DNA of 64,000 nt from Apiosordaria backusii. Lineage: Eukaryota > Ascomycota > Sordariomycetes > Sordariales > Lasiosphaeriaceae. Where the stretch lies: contig JAUKTV010000008.1 in NCBI GenBank assembly GCA_030549205.1, positions 496,001 through 560,000 on the forward strand. The letters are read 5' to 3'. The notes beneath the pieces are model-generated. The model saw only the letters and a program-made list of their open reading frames with translations. It was not told where the DNA came from and did no database searches. Numbering within the stretch: position 1 is the first letter of the stretch; every line of letters starts with the position of its first letter. Shown piece after piece: positions 47,281 through 58,696 of the stretch. The translations under genes and the position numbers were made by a program.

Positions 47281-48808
47281 TGCGGGCGATATGTGCGGTC
47301 ACTGAACAAGCAAGAATAACTTGAACGACTTGGTCAAGAAATTTTGGTTTGTATTCCTTCCCAAAGAAGGGTAACAACAGGCTCTATTTGTACCACTCGA
47401 CTCTTCAGGTCACTCTGGATCCCTTTCATCGCCTCTCCTCCACAGGGCTTCCTGATCCGACTCCCTCCTTCCTATCTGGTATAAGGTAGTTCATCCCTCG
47501 CCATATGCCGACATGAGAGTGTGTGATGATGATGAGGTCGGTGACGTTGATGAAGTTGACGGAACCTACCGGAATCCAGTTTACCATACATTGGAAGGCT
47601 TAGGAATGCACGTCGGAGTTTCTCTTGCTGACACTGTCCTCTCGGCCCAGCCCGGAGATGGTTTCTCCGGAGTCGCACACGGCAGCCGACCCACAGCGTT
47701 CGGCGACCATTCCGGTGGAATCTTCGGCGTTTGTGCCACAACCATTCAGCTGGGTCTGCCATGATGGATCTGAAATGCACTCAGATAGTTGTGCCGATCG
47801 TCTGACACTTCATGAATTGGACGGCGATGAAGGCGGTGACGATGCATACTGTTAAGAACCCCTCCCAATCGGAGTTGAGCTTTCCCTTCATCTATCGTCA
47901 CATATTCTCAGGCGAAATGCAGTTGAATCATCTGTTCGGCCGAGAGTTGCCCGGTATGTGACGTGGAGTGTTGTCAATACAGTAAGGTACCTTGATGGCC
48001 CTGCGATTGCGATCCCTTGACTCACATCGGATGATTGCAGAGCCTCCCTTTGTAAGTAGGTACTTGGGCAGAGTACCTCATCTCGTCACGTGTGTATGAG
48101 ACCTCGCAAGCCCCAAAATGCACAGTCCTCACCAGCAATCCCAAGTACCTTTGCCGCGGGTCTACAAATCATGTGGAAGCCTCTGCCGTGTCTCACCCAA
48201 ATACTCGGTGATTTTGTGTGTGTTGTCAGCACAGACACTATCATCTCAATGATTCCTCCCTGGATCAAATCCCGAATTCAGGGTCGCCTACGCAAAAAAT
48301 GTGAAAAGTTTTAGCCTGACTGAAAGAAGAATGTGACGGTGATGGAAGGGAAACTGTTTGATCGATCAAAGAGAGAGGAGCAGGATGTTGCACTCCATGA
48401 TGCGGTCAACCGTTGGCAGTTTGAAGTGTCCCCACGCCACCTGCATTTACTCGGAGTCCGGACAAACTTACACAGTGACAACTCATCAGCCAAACCGAAA
48501 CCAACCAAGACTGTCGCTTTCCAACAGCTCCAACAGCTGTCTTCCAAGACACCGCCTGCATTAACGTCACGGTCCGGCAATGCAAATGCAATGCAATGCA
48601 ATGCACCTGAGCTGAAGAAAGCCTGCGCAAGGTGGGTCTCGGTACCCACTTCTAGTCTCCACCACCAAAAAAAGTTTACCCTAGGGCACACCACACCACA
48701 CCACACAACACACCACACACACCACACACACCACAGGGACACACCTTCCATCACAGTGCCAGAATCCGTTTTCTAACTCAACAAACAATCCAATCGGAAC
48801 CATCTCTC
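47281..48808. other. intergenic stretch with weak coding-like pieces
   Basis: Minus-strand frames near 47850-47500 give a hydrophobic helix (FLTVCIVTAFIAVQFMK), a Cys-containing piece (GCGTNAEDSTGMVAERCG) and another hydrophobic piece (VNFINVTDLIIITL). These might be exons of an unrecognised small membrane protein, but no start or clean splice joins are seen. Confidence 0.3.
48688..48735 (+). repeat. CACAC/CACCACA-type simple repeat
   Basis: A tract of CACA and CCACA units in tandem, about 75 bases upstream of the tRNA gene. Confidence 0.8.
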
Positions 48809-48906
48809 ATCGGGTATGGTGAAGCGGTAACATCGTTGACTCTCGAGACTTCTCAGAAGTGTCTGTTTCTCTCTCAACAGCCCCGGGTTCGACTCCCGGT
48901 ATCCGA
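48809..48906 (+). tRNA. tRNA-Glu (CTC) with intron
   Basis: The acceptor stem pairs TCGGGTA with TATCCGA (one G-T pair). The T arm is CCGGG-TTCGACT-CCCGG. The anticodon stem GTTGA/TCAAC encloses CT-CTC-G, giving anticodon CTC at 48841-48843. A 27-nt intron follows position 37 (about 48845-48871), the usual place for nuclear tRNA introns. A T-run near 48913 serves as a Pol III terminator. Identity rests on the CTC anticodon; the T start of the acceptor stem also fits tRNA-Glu. Confidence 0.85.
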
Positions 48907-48911
48907 GTCTC

Positions 48912-48916
48912 TCTTT
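48912..48916 (+). terminator. Pol III terminator of the tRNA gene
   Basis: CTTTT occurs within ten bases of the mature tRNA 3' end, and another T run follows at about 48921-48924. Confidence 0.6.
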
Positions 48917-49192
48917 TGTATTTTTGCCACACATTCATCTCATAATGAGACAAACCGAAGATCTACTTTTCCCGTTCATTACGTCTCATATCGGAGACAA
49001 AAAAAGCCTTGTATTATTTATTTTTGGCCGAATGCTGCCTAGGTAGATGAATGTGTACATGCTGGTGCAATATCCACCAAGAAATGAAAGAAATATTTCC
49101 AGAAAGATGCCGTCTACCCAAAAGATCTATCCCCCAAGGAAAAGAATAAAAGAACCAACACCCCTCGCCCCTCTGATCAAGAGTCAAAGAGA

Positions 49193-50995
49193 CTAATACG
49201 CATCAACCAAGAAGCTGTCCAGCTTTGGAGTAAAAAACTCAAAGCTCTGCTGATCATAAACACACTGCAGCTCCTCTCCCTCATCATCACCCTGCTGCTG
49301 TCGCTTACCCTTCCCCCTCCTTTTCCCCTTACCCTTTCCATCGCTACCACTCCCCCAAAGAGGCCTCAACGGAAACCCACAAATCCCCTCCTTCTCCCCC
49401 TTCCTCTCCCCGCCCTGCACAATCCCCTCCAACCTCTCAAAATCCTTCCCTTCCTCAACCCACTCCATCAAGCTCCCCAGCACCTCCGTCGGCCAAGCCG
49501 CCTCGTTAGGCCTAAACTGCCCCAGCGGCGTCACAGTCCCCGGGTCGCAGTGCCCACCCCCCGGAACCAAAAACAGTTTATTCCATTTGGACATCTCTGC
49601 ATAACCTTGTTGAACTCCTAAGTTGGGGTACATAGTCTTGCGGACTTTGTCCTGGTACATGGTGGACGAATGCGCCGGAATCATGGAGTCGGCTTCCCCG
49701 TGCCACAGGATCATTTTCCCTCCGCTGGATTGGAACGGAGTCAGATCTGGCCAGAGGGTGAAGATGGTGGAGAGGTGCTTGGTCATTGCCTCGTTGACCC
49801 AGTCGCGGATGATGTCCGGGGAGACTTCGTCTAGTGGGAGGGTAGGGGAGTAGACTTCCTTGACGAGCAGGTTTACCACGGCGGGACTGAGTGGGTTGGG
49901 GTAGGGTTCTAGTTGATTCGTGGCTGGGTTGAAGACCGTGACGGAGTCGCCGAATTCGACCGAGGGGGCGTAGAATGGATGGATGAGCTTATTGTTGGAG
50001 TCGTAGAGCCCGCGCCAGGTTTCGGCTGCTACTGCGGCAGCTTTGGCGGAGACGGTACCGGCGATAGGTGGCTGGCCGAGTTGGGGAACGGCGGAGCAGT
50101 TGTAGGGGTTGCCGATCGAGGACGAGGCGTTGAAGCGGGCGAAGCAGAGGTCGGTGCGGGAGACTACGCCGTCGGTTTTGCCGTCGAGGGGATCGCAAAA
50201 GGCGATGGCGTCGGAGGTGATGCGGGAGAGCTCGCAGACGGAAGGGTAGTAGTCGTGTTTTCGCTGGGCGAGGGGGCCGTGGTAGTGGAAGATGGGATGG
50301 CGGATTGCTGGGGAGCCGACGGAGACGCCGTCAAAGGTCGTGCCGTATTTTTGGACTTGGGAGAGTCCTTCACGGCCGCCTTCGGAGCAGCCGTGGAAGT
50401 AGGAGTAGATTTTGGTCGAGTTGGAGGACGTGTAGAACTTGCGGGTAAGTTCCTTGCCGAGGACTGTCATTTCGTGCATTGCTCGATAGGAGTATGCGAT
50501 GAGGGCGTCGTAGTTCATCGCGCCATTGCCGTAGAGGATGACACGGCTCAGGTCGGAGTCGAATCCGCCGAAGCCGGCATCGGTGGTGATGGAGGCAGCG
50601 CCATACGGGAGACCGGTGGCGAGCCCCCTTGCGCCAAGGGTCACGGACAGACCTCCTCCTCCTGTGACGAGGAAGCGATTCTTGAACTGCGCGGGACTAG
50701 GGAGGTAGAGCCAAAGGTTGACTCGGTCATTGGGGCGGCCGACATGGCGGTAGGCGAAGGTGACATTGCAGAAATCCCGTCCGGTGGCACCGGGGTGTGT
50801 GCTGTCTGGCGGAGCGGTGAAGTTGGTGACTGGTTGAGCGGTAACGGAACCAGCGATTAACTCAAGTCCCGGAAAGAAGTCCGGTGCTGGAAGGGACGAT
50901 TCGACAAACGCCGTCGTGCAGACATCGGGAAGGCTCGAACTACACGTGGATGCAACAACAAGACTGGCCAGCGCCAGCAACTTTGAGAGCGCCAT
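49193..50995 (-). CDS. secreted tannase / feruloyl esterase family protein
   Basis: Single exon; the start at 50995 (MALSKLLALASLVVAST) gives a signal peptide and 600 aa. An upstream ATG at 51052 would add 19 residues. Motifs of the tannase family are present: FHGCSEGGREGL (nucleophile Ser), CDPLDGKTDGV (calcium loop), WHGEADSMIPAHSS (Asp) and VPGGGHCDPG (His). The two Cys next to the active-site Ser and His fit the known disulphide of the family. The enzyme cleaves ester bonds in gallotannins or feruloylated polymers outside the cell. A Lys/Gly/Arg-rich insertion (KGKGKRRGKGKR) near the C-terminus is unusual. Confidence 0.93.
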   Translation of the reverse strand: MALSKLLALASLVVASTCSSSLPDVCTTAFVESSLPAPDFFPGLELIAGSVTAQPVTNFTAPPDSTHPGATGRDFCNVTFAYRHVGRPNDRVNLWLYLPSPAQFKNRFLVTGGGGLSVTLGARGLATGLPYGAASITTDAGFGGFDSDLSRVILYGNGAMNYDALIAYSYRAMHEMTVLGKELTRKFYTSSNSTKIYSYFHGCSEGGREGLSQVQKYGTTFDGVSVGSPAIRHPIFHYHGPLAQRKHDYYPSVCELSRITSDAIAFCDPLDGKTDGVVSRTDLCFARFNASSSIGNPYNCSAVPQLGQPPIAGTVSAKAAAVAAETWRGLYDSNNKLIHPFYAPSVEFGDSVTVFNPATNQLEPYPNPLSPAVVNLLVKEVYSPTLPLDEVSPDIIRDWVNEAMTKHLSTIFTLWPDLTPFQSSGGKMILWHGEADSMIPAHSSTMYQDKVRKTMYPNLGVQQGYAEMSKWNKLFLVPGGGHCDPGTVTPLGQFRPNEAAWPTEVLGSLMEWVEEGKDFERLEGIVQGGERKGEKEGICGFPLRPLWGSGSDGKGKGKRRGKGKRQQQGDDEGEELQCVYDQQSFEFFTPKLDSFLVDAY

Positions 50996-51670
50996 TGTTG
51001 TTCTTGGGTTCCTCCGGATCTTGCACTTGCCTGATACAGAAGCAGTACTCAATCATCTGCGCATTACCTGGATATTTGTACGGCATCATGTTGTTCATCC
51101 CTGAGAAGCTCCATTTTATCAGCAAACCTATCACCAGCTGCGAAATGGAGCAATTGAGTGGAAACACTCCATGGAAACGTCATTGTTCGAATAGAAGCCG
51201 GGGTTGAAATTAAACAAACGCGGCCCGAGGGATGCTGTAACACTAAAATATTTTTGACTTCCTTGCTGAATGCGAAGTACGAGCTGTACGAAATACGACG
51301 CTCAAACAGCAGGGGTCATCCCCACTTTGAAGCTATCTCCGTGGGGCACAGCACACGCTAACAACCAACCCGCTGGGGTTGTGCTACCATGCAAACTTGA
51401 AGAGGTGTTTTGGAACTCTAATGTCACTTCAAAGTCAACTTCAAAGTCGATCAAACGAGTGGGCATCTTGAGGCTGTGCGCCGACGTGGGAAATTGATTT
51501 GTGTGACAAATGCTACCTACCTATCGAGTGGCTTTCAGGGATATGCCAAGTCGAAACGTCAATGTGAACAACACGTTCCATGACCCTTTAAGCCCCGTGA
51601 ATTGGACCGCTGTAACACTCATTCCTAGACCCATTCGCTCTTAAAAACGATACCGAAAAGAGACAGGCGT

Positions 51671-52272
51671 CTAAGAAGAAGGCGATCTGGTCTCGACACC
51701 CTGAGATTCCATGCTGAGCCCCAAGAAAACGACAAGAGCAGCGGCATAGGTAGCCGTTACCCCCAATGCGGTGATGTTGGAAGTTTGCTCCGAAAAGCTT
51801 ACCACAATTGCAAAAATGACCACCGAAACACCCGTAACAATGAGACAGGTAAAAGGATCTCGGTTGAAAACCATGATGATGATCGGTATGATGATCAGCG
51901 CCCCTCCACAAAGAGCCAATATGAAACGAATGAGAGCATCAATAAAGAGTGACGTTTCCTTGGGGGGTTTCTTGTTATAAAAATTCCACCACTGATCACG
52001 TCTCTCAGCGTCAGTGTATGTGACTCTGACAGGCAAGATCTTTGCTAGCACTCGCAGCAAAAATTGCCGGAATGTGCTGAGTCTCCCATGGCCCGGATCT
52101 TCCCCAAGATACTTCCATTCAGAGGAATACGAGCCAAGGTGTTCACCGGTCTCTTCTTTGAAGGCCTTTCTTAAGTGGCCCACATGTTGCAGGCCATTCT
52201 CGGAAATCGAATCTATGCGGCCGATTATTGACTTCTTGTTGGAAACGTATTCGTAGTTGCGAATAGAATTGG
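51671..52272 (-). CDS. DUF6594 protein, C-terminal part
   Basis: The frame from 52272 (after a TTCTTCAG acceptor) to the stop at 51671 gives about 200 residues: SIIGRIDSISENGLQHVGHL, WWNFYNKKPPKETSLFID and three membrane helices (ILALCGGALIIIPIIIMVF, CLIVTGVSVVIFAIVVSF, ATYAAALVVFLGLS). This is the C-terminal half of DUF6594, a fungal family of unknown function. A phase-compatible upstream exon (about 52548-52332) exists, but its sequence does not resemble the family N-terminus and has no ATG. The gene may be truncated or a pseudogene. Confidence 0.65.
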
Positions 52273-53130
52273 CTGAAGAACACTATTCGTGGGGTCAAGC
52301 TGGCATCAAAAGAAATCGCACGTGCACCTACTTATGTGGCTGAAGATATGGAGGGGCTGGACCAATCGTTTGATTGGTCTTCTAGATTCAATAGGCTCAA
52401 CGCGAGAAAGTGGAAAGGCTCCCTTTGAGTGGCTGTGTTGCAAAAGGTCACACAATTTCCAAGTCGGCATCCAAGCTTTAGGCGAGCGCTTTCGGCCGCT
52501 GTCGGAGCTCAAGTTGAGAGGTACAGGAAAAAGGATACGAACCACCACACGCGCATCAGAAAGAGCCTTTTCCCCGGCTTTAAAAAGTAAAAAAGGAGAG
52601 GAATCCGATGGACTTCAGCGCGGAAGGGCGCATAACCTAATAAAGAACAAGCGATGAATTGACTGTGGAAGGGAGGTCTATTTGAGAGTTAGGTACTGTG
52701 AGTACCTAAAGAAAACCACATCAGGCTGGCCAAAGCCTCAACTCTGGTGGTCTGTCCCACGCAACACTCCACTACATTGGTAGGGTTGGCTGACTTATCC
52801 ATCGAGTATGTCCTGCCACCATAAGATATCCCGGCATACCATCCTCTTGCGCATCAGCCGGATTGCTTATGATTGACTACTCACAATGCACCGATCATTG
52901 AAGTTCAGGACACCCAGACAAACTTGATTCGTCCTTTAACCAACCGATACAGCATGCTGCATATGCAGCCATCCACGGGTCGGCATCTGATGGGCGCGAT
53001 GGGCCTCACGGCTGCCCAATGCTCGACACAACCCCGCACCCTCTCTATATTCCTTTCTCATGTCTGGCACATTAACCTGACCGCTCATCTCCGTTGCTCA
53101 ACCGCCTGAGAACGGCAACGGAATACGAAC
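52273..53130. other. stretch between the DUF6594 fragment and the RBR gene
   Basis: It contains the doubtful upstream exon of the DUF6594 fragment and the promoter side of the RBR gene. No other gene seen. Confidence 0.4.
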
Positions 53131-55699
53131 ATGCCGCGACAAACCATTCGGCTTCCTCTGCGTCCAGCTGGAGCGCGACCAGCCAAATTGCCATGTATGT
53201 TCTTTGCTCAAGGACGCTGCCGAAACGGGAGCTCCTGTACGTTTTCCCACGATGCAGCTCCTGGGTCTACCACAAGACCTGACACCGCCTCTGGGCCCAA
53301 GCCAACAGATACAAGAGACGCCAAAGCAAAAGTTACTTGTCATTTCTTCCTCAAAGGAGCTTGTTTGAAGGGAGACAGCTGCCCCTTTGCCCACCCGGAA
53401 TCTGTCAACCCATCACCCGCCGTAGGATCCGGAGGACCTTCAACTGATGACCTCTTGGTTTCAGCAAACGTGAGAACACCTATTCTCATGTGAGCTTTTC
53501 AGTACACTGGCTAATGTTGTGCAGGACGGCCCTGAGGACAAGCCCGATGACTGGATCCGTCAGCTTGGTGGTGCTGTGATACAGTTTGGAGACGGTGCAG
53601 CTGTGTTGAAGGCATCTCTCCAGTCCGATTTCTCAGCAGTTCGCATCAGTCAGTTGCCAGCAAATAGTACCCCCGACACAATCTCTCAGCTTCTCGGCCA
53701 GCTTGGCTTCACAGTCGCCGTCGACAAAATACGCCTTGCCCCGAGCCCTCATCCGAGCCACCGTGTTGCCGATGTTCGCGTGGAGGATCCTACTTTTGCC
53801 AAACGGTTTATTAGTGCTGTCGACGCCCAAAAGGAAGCCTCAACGAAGGATATCAGGGTCATTCCTATCAATGCACCAATGCCAGGGGGGTCTGGGATGC
53901 ACAGGGTCGAATGCAAAAAGGTCCTATGCTCTTGGTATCGACCATTCATGACGGCGTGGCTCAATTTCACCTCGTCGGGCTTGGCACAGACGATCCACGA
54001 GAAGTACACGAGTGGCAGGTACAAAGTTCTCAACCAGAATGTCACAAGTCACACGCCCAAGAGAAGCGGATCGTGGACAACAGTTATGCTCACCGAAGTG
54101 CCTGCCGAGGCCCCCGACGACGATATCACGAAATCCATCCCCGCAAACATGATGCCTAGAAACATTGAGACTGGTACACCGAGCTTCAAATACAACGCCA
54201 GGGTGGCAAATGCCTTGGTCAAGTCGAAGCTCATGGAAGTCGGACCACTTGAATGGTGGGAAGATGCCGTGTTCGGAGGCAAGCGTGCAAAGGCGAAAGC
54301 TCGGTTTCAAGATGATGGAGATGCTGCCAAAGCGGCCTCGTTGCTCAACGGATGGGAGTTGCCATTCCACAAGAAAGGGAAACTCACCGTTCAGGCTATC
54401 TACTCGGCCAGGTTCAAGGTTCAGGAACGCATCTACCAAGCCATCAAGCCGATCATCGAGGAACACAGCGCAACGTGGCAGGCGAAGAAGGTGTATCTGG
54501 CTGCCTATGAGCCTGCCCGTTACTCTACTTTGCGAGTCTTGAAGTTTGAAGGGGAGGATAACAAGGCGGTTGCCGAAGCGAAGAGGAGATTGGAGCAGAT
54601 ATTGGAAGGGCACATGGCCACTGACAAAGGCAAACCTATTTGGTCACCTGCTTTTACTGTCAATGGTGATGTCTTTCAGAAGATCAAGGAAATCGAGCAG
54701 CTCCTGAATATCGTCATCGTCCGGAATAAGAGGTTGTCACGAGTGTATATCTTTGGGTTGGAGGACAAGTGCAAAGAAGCCGAGACAAGGCTTGCGCTGA
54801 TAGCTCAACAGGATGCATCGACCACAAACATCATCAAGCTTGACGCTGCGCAGTTTGCGTGGGCTTGCCGGGGTGGCTTCAAGTCAATCACGGAGGTCCT
54901 TGGCAGAAAGGCAAGGTTCGACATCGTCTCGGACCCCAAGCAAATAGTTGTAACAGGCTCGGAAGCCGACGTCAAGCTCACCACTGACCTTATCAAAGCC
55001 CAGAAAGAGCCTTCTGGGAGCTCCAGCAGCAAACAATCCACCACCGACGACTGCTCCATCTGTTGGATGGAGCCCGAGAACCCCATCACCACCGACTGCG
55101 GCCACAGCTACTGCTCGGACTGCTTCGAACAGCTTTGTGTCTCGGCAACATCCTCCAGTAAAGCTGACTTCATACTCCGATGCGAAGGCGATTCATCCAA
55201 ATGCCAGGAAGCATTTCATCTCGAATTCCTCCAGGAGCGTCTGTCCTCTCAGCTTTTCGAGGAAGTCCTCAACGCCTCCTTCAAGTCCTACGTCTCCCAC
55301 CGACCAGACGCACTGCGCTACTGCCCAACTCCCGACTGTGGACAAATCTACCGTGCCGCCACTGGAACCTTCACTTGCCCGAACTGCTTGACCCCGGTTT
55401 GCACGACCTGTCATGCAACACACCAGGGCATGACCTGTGCCGATTACAAATTCGTCTCTTCTGGGGGAGATATAGCCTTGAAGCAGGCAAAGCAGCGGCT
55501 GGGGATCAAGGACTGTCCGAAATGCAAGACCGCAATCGAAAAGACGGAGGGTTGCGACCACATGACCTGTGGTGGGTGTGGAACTCACATTTGCTGGAAG
55601 TGCTTGAAGACGTTTGGGACTGGGAACGAGTGCTACGCGCATATGAACCGGGCGCATGGTGGTATTGGGATTGATGTGCCGGATGAGGTGCGCTGGTAG
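53131..55699 (+). CDS. CCCH zinc-finger / RBR E3 ubiquitin ligase
   Basis: Exons 53131-53469 and 53525-55699, with a 55-nt phase-0 intron; 837 aa. The N-terminus has two CCCH fingers, CMFFAQGRCRNGSSCTFSH and CHFFLKGACLKGDSCPFAH, which bind RNA in most families. A long middle region resembles RRM/KH-like modules (VAEAKRRLEQIL repeated at several places). The C-terminus is RING1 (CSICWMEPENPITTDCGHSY), IBR (CPTPDCGQIYRAATGTFTC, CTTCHATHQG) and RING2 (CPKCKTAIEKTEGCDHMTC, CWKC). The catalytic Cys is expected inside GCDHMTC. RBR ligases pass ubiquitin through a thioester on RING2. The pairing with CCCH fingers suggests an RNA-linked ubiquitin ligase. Confidence 0.93.
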
Positions 55700-56331
55700 T
55701 GGCAAAGGACTGAAGGTTTGAGCAGGAATGGACACCATGCTCTGTGGGCAGCTAGGGGACATAGGTATAGATAAAAAAAAGGAGAAAGAGGTAAGTGAGG
55801 TGTCAAGATAGTGTGGGGCACTGATTTCTTTTATAGCGTCTGATACAGCGTGTGGCTGTCTGTGTACCCAGGCACGGGGTATAAGTCTGTGTGAGGGACT
55901 CACGGCTGGAAATAGAACATGAGGGCCAAATAGTATTGGAATTGACTGATAGGGAGGAAAAGAAGAAGAAGCCCACCGTGGAATGTGGGAGTCCCATTAA
56001 ATACAGGGGGGCTCAGGGGCTAACCACTGGACTACCGGACCTCCGATGACCTATGACGAATACACTCAACCTGGGTCCAGAGCCAGACCCATAACAGTCT
56101 GGGCCCGGGGATAGTCTCGAGGTGTCAACACCTTGCAATTTTGGCATTGAATGTCAAACGAGACAAAATCTCTTGGCAGAACTGAGCACATGCAACATTG
56201 ATGGCTTCGCTAGGTGACTCAGGTGCTATCTTGTCATTACTCTGTCTGTAGAAACTCATTTAAACGCCAAACTCCTTCCATAAAGCCATATCTTCTATGC
56301 CTGGCAGCGCCCAGCCTGTGGGGACAACCCC
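55700..56331. other. intergenic stretch
   Basis: No gene. It separates two convergent genes and holds a tRNA-like A-box match (56024-56034, minus) without a B box. Confidence 0.5.
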
Positions 56332-57988
56332 TTAACGCCTGTCCCTGACCACCTTTCTCTCCTTCGCCAGCATGCTAGGCTCATAATCCTTCAAGAGACC
56401 GACACGAGCCTCAGCCGCAGTGCTCCTCTTTTTCAGGTCCTCACGAAGGATTTCCTCGACCGATGGACGCAGTAATTTGCAGTCGCTGAGAGATTGCACG
56501 CGACCGTGTCTGGCCTCGAACCCAGCCAAGAAAGGATTTCGAAGTGGTGCTCTGTCTTGGTATTTGCGGCACTTTTCCTTTAGCGTTGTTAATTTCAGAT
56601 TGGTCTCGAGCTTCTTTCTCCAGTCGGCGACACTCAAGAACCGTGCATCTCCCTCTCTAGGGCAGTATCTTCCGAGCACCTCGAGAAGCAAGAGACCAAA
56701 GGCGTACACATCGGTGGCCCTTGTCATGATGCCCTCGCGCGTAGCCTCCGGCGCCAAGTAGACCAACGTGCCTCCGACGTCCTTTATGTTTTTGGCAGAT
56801 GTGGCAAGACCAAAGTCGGATATGACGAAGGTGAGCTGGGATCCCGATCCCTTGTACAGGATGTTGTCAGGCTTAAGGTCGCGGTGCATGATTTTTTTGT
56901 CATGCATGAAGGCCAAACCAGATAGGACCTGGTCAATGAAGTGCCCTAACCACTTTGGTGGCTTCGAGGGGAATTCGCGCCCACATCGATGCTCCGGAAG
57001 CAGTTTGGTGAGGCTACCGTCGTAGAGGGGTAGAAAGATCTGCACGGTCATCCCCTCAACCCAACCCTGATGGTGCTCGAGCTTTACAATGTTGGGCTGA
57101 AGTCGTGTGATGTTAGCATTAGGTTCGTGGCAAGGTACCTTAGGTGCTGAGGACTGACTGTGGGCAAGATGGGGCTGATCAACTTACATGGCGAAGTTTT
57201 GCGAGCTGTTCAACTTCGACTTTAAAATCCGCCTTCTTTGTTCTCTTCTTGCACTCCTTCACGGCAAACAACTCGCCTGAAGCAAGATCTACGGCCAAAG
57301 AGACTCTACCAAAAGCACCCTCTCCAAGAACTTTGTAGGTGTGAGTTTGTCGGAGCGGCTGTTTATCGAGGTCTATAGGGACAACTGGCGCGTTGGGGCT
57401 TTTCGGCTCGATTTCTATCTGGGCGGGGTTAAGAGATCGCTGGGGTTGGAGCGTCGCTCCTCCTACGACCTTGGTCTTCTCAGCAATTGAGAACAGGGCC
57501 TTTCTAGCGGTGTCAACGTTGCGTATGAAACTGTCGCCCCATACAAAGCGGAAATGTATTTTTGAGCCGAGCCATATGAATAGTGGTAGGTTTCGGTCCA
57601 TTGGTATCACTCGACGACGGGGATCGCCCTGCAAGCGGTACTTGTCAATTATGTTGCCGCGTGAATCCGTACATCTGATGGTTGTATGATGCCCGGTGGT
57701 GGCATCCTCTAGCATAAGCTCGCCTGCTGGAGAGAGTTGAAAAGAGCATTGCTGTTCTGGCATACCCTGAAGGTAGAGCACAATGTGGTTGATTTGCTTG
57801 AGTCTGCCGAGGGACAGAACACGACCAGGATGTCGGGAGCTATTTCCGGCCTCGACGCGCAGGCTAAGAATGCTCTTGCACCGGCTTTGGTACTTAGGGT
57901 TGTCTTTGACGATTGTGCGGGACTCGTCGTCCTGTGGTATAAGATAGAAGAGGGCCTCTTTGGCCATACCAAGTGACGAAGAGACCAT
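56332..57988 (-). CDS. FHA-like / serine-threonine protein kinase
   Basis: Exons 57988-57188 and 57096-56332, with a 91-nt phase-0 intron that restores RHPNIVKLEHH; 521 aa. The N-terminal 200 residues hold a degenerate FHA-like beta-rich part (CSFQLSPAGELMLEDATTG). The kinase has GEGAFGRVSLA (from about 222), AVKECKK (Lys about 244), HRDLKPDN (Asp about 340), DFG (about 362) and APE. All catalytic residues are present, so the enzyme should phosphorylate Ser/Thr. The pattern is like fungal relatives of CHK2/Rad53-type kinases, but it is a lineage-specific copy rather than the conserved checkpoint kinase. Its start faces the 58697 gene. Confidence 0.9.
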
Positions 57989-58696
57989 GATTTAGGAAGA
58001 TTGCTCTGTCCGGGATGGTGGTAAATTTGAAGAGTGAATGGTGGTTCGAGATGGCTGGAATCGACCGGCAGTTCTCAGCATTGCCGTCGAGGGTTGATAC
58101 ATGACCCCTCCGAATTTCGAGAGACACTGACATTTTTAACTCCGTCAGCCTTTCGACTCTGGCCTTGCTATCTAGCCAGCACATGGCCAACAGCTTTCGA
58201 GCCAGGAAATAGAGTGCTGAGGACGATACGGGTGACCCTACATGAGACCAGGAACCCGATCGGAATGCAGTGAGAAGACACATGGACTGCAAATTCCAAA
58301 TGCGCTGGAGACGAAGACAATTCTCGGCCTCGAGGTGAGTGGTGTCAACGTGGGGGGTACGTGTGGTCGAGCCATCATAGCAACCTGCAGCTGCTGGCTG
58401 AAATTGTTCCAGGCAGAGCTGATTGTTTTCAGTCATGTTTCGTGTGTTAGCTATTTTTAAGCAAACATTGGCTAAGCAAGTCTAAACGATGGAGGCCGAG
58501 GCAAGCGCGTAACTGCATGATGCACAGTGCACACAATAAAGTACATATCACACACGGTGCCCATGCATGTTGGTTGCCCAGCGGGGTATGAGGGGACTCT
58601 CCTTACTCGGTCACAATAACTCAACACTTATTCCGTTGTGCAATTGAACCTTTTCGCAAGACATATTGGTGCTGCTCACTCTCCTATTTAATTACG
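57989..58696. other. divergent intergenic region
   Basis: No gene supported. It holds promoters for the kinase (minus) and the 456-aa protein (plus). Confidence 0.5.

Noticed and set aside
49913..50860. 315-aa ORF on the plus strand over the tannase gene
   Set aside because: It has no motif and low-complexity composition; the minus strand encodes a complete tannase.
56024..56034. tRNA-like A-box match on the minus strand
   Set aside because: No B box, acceptor pairing or T arm is present nearby, so it is probably chance or a short remnant.
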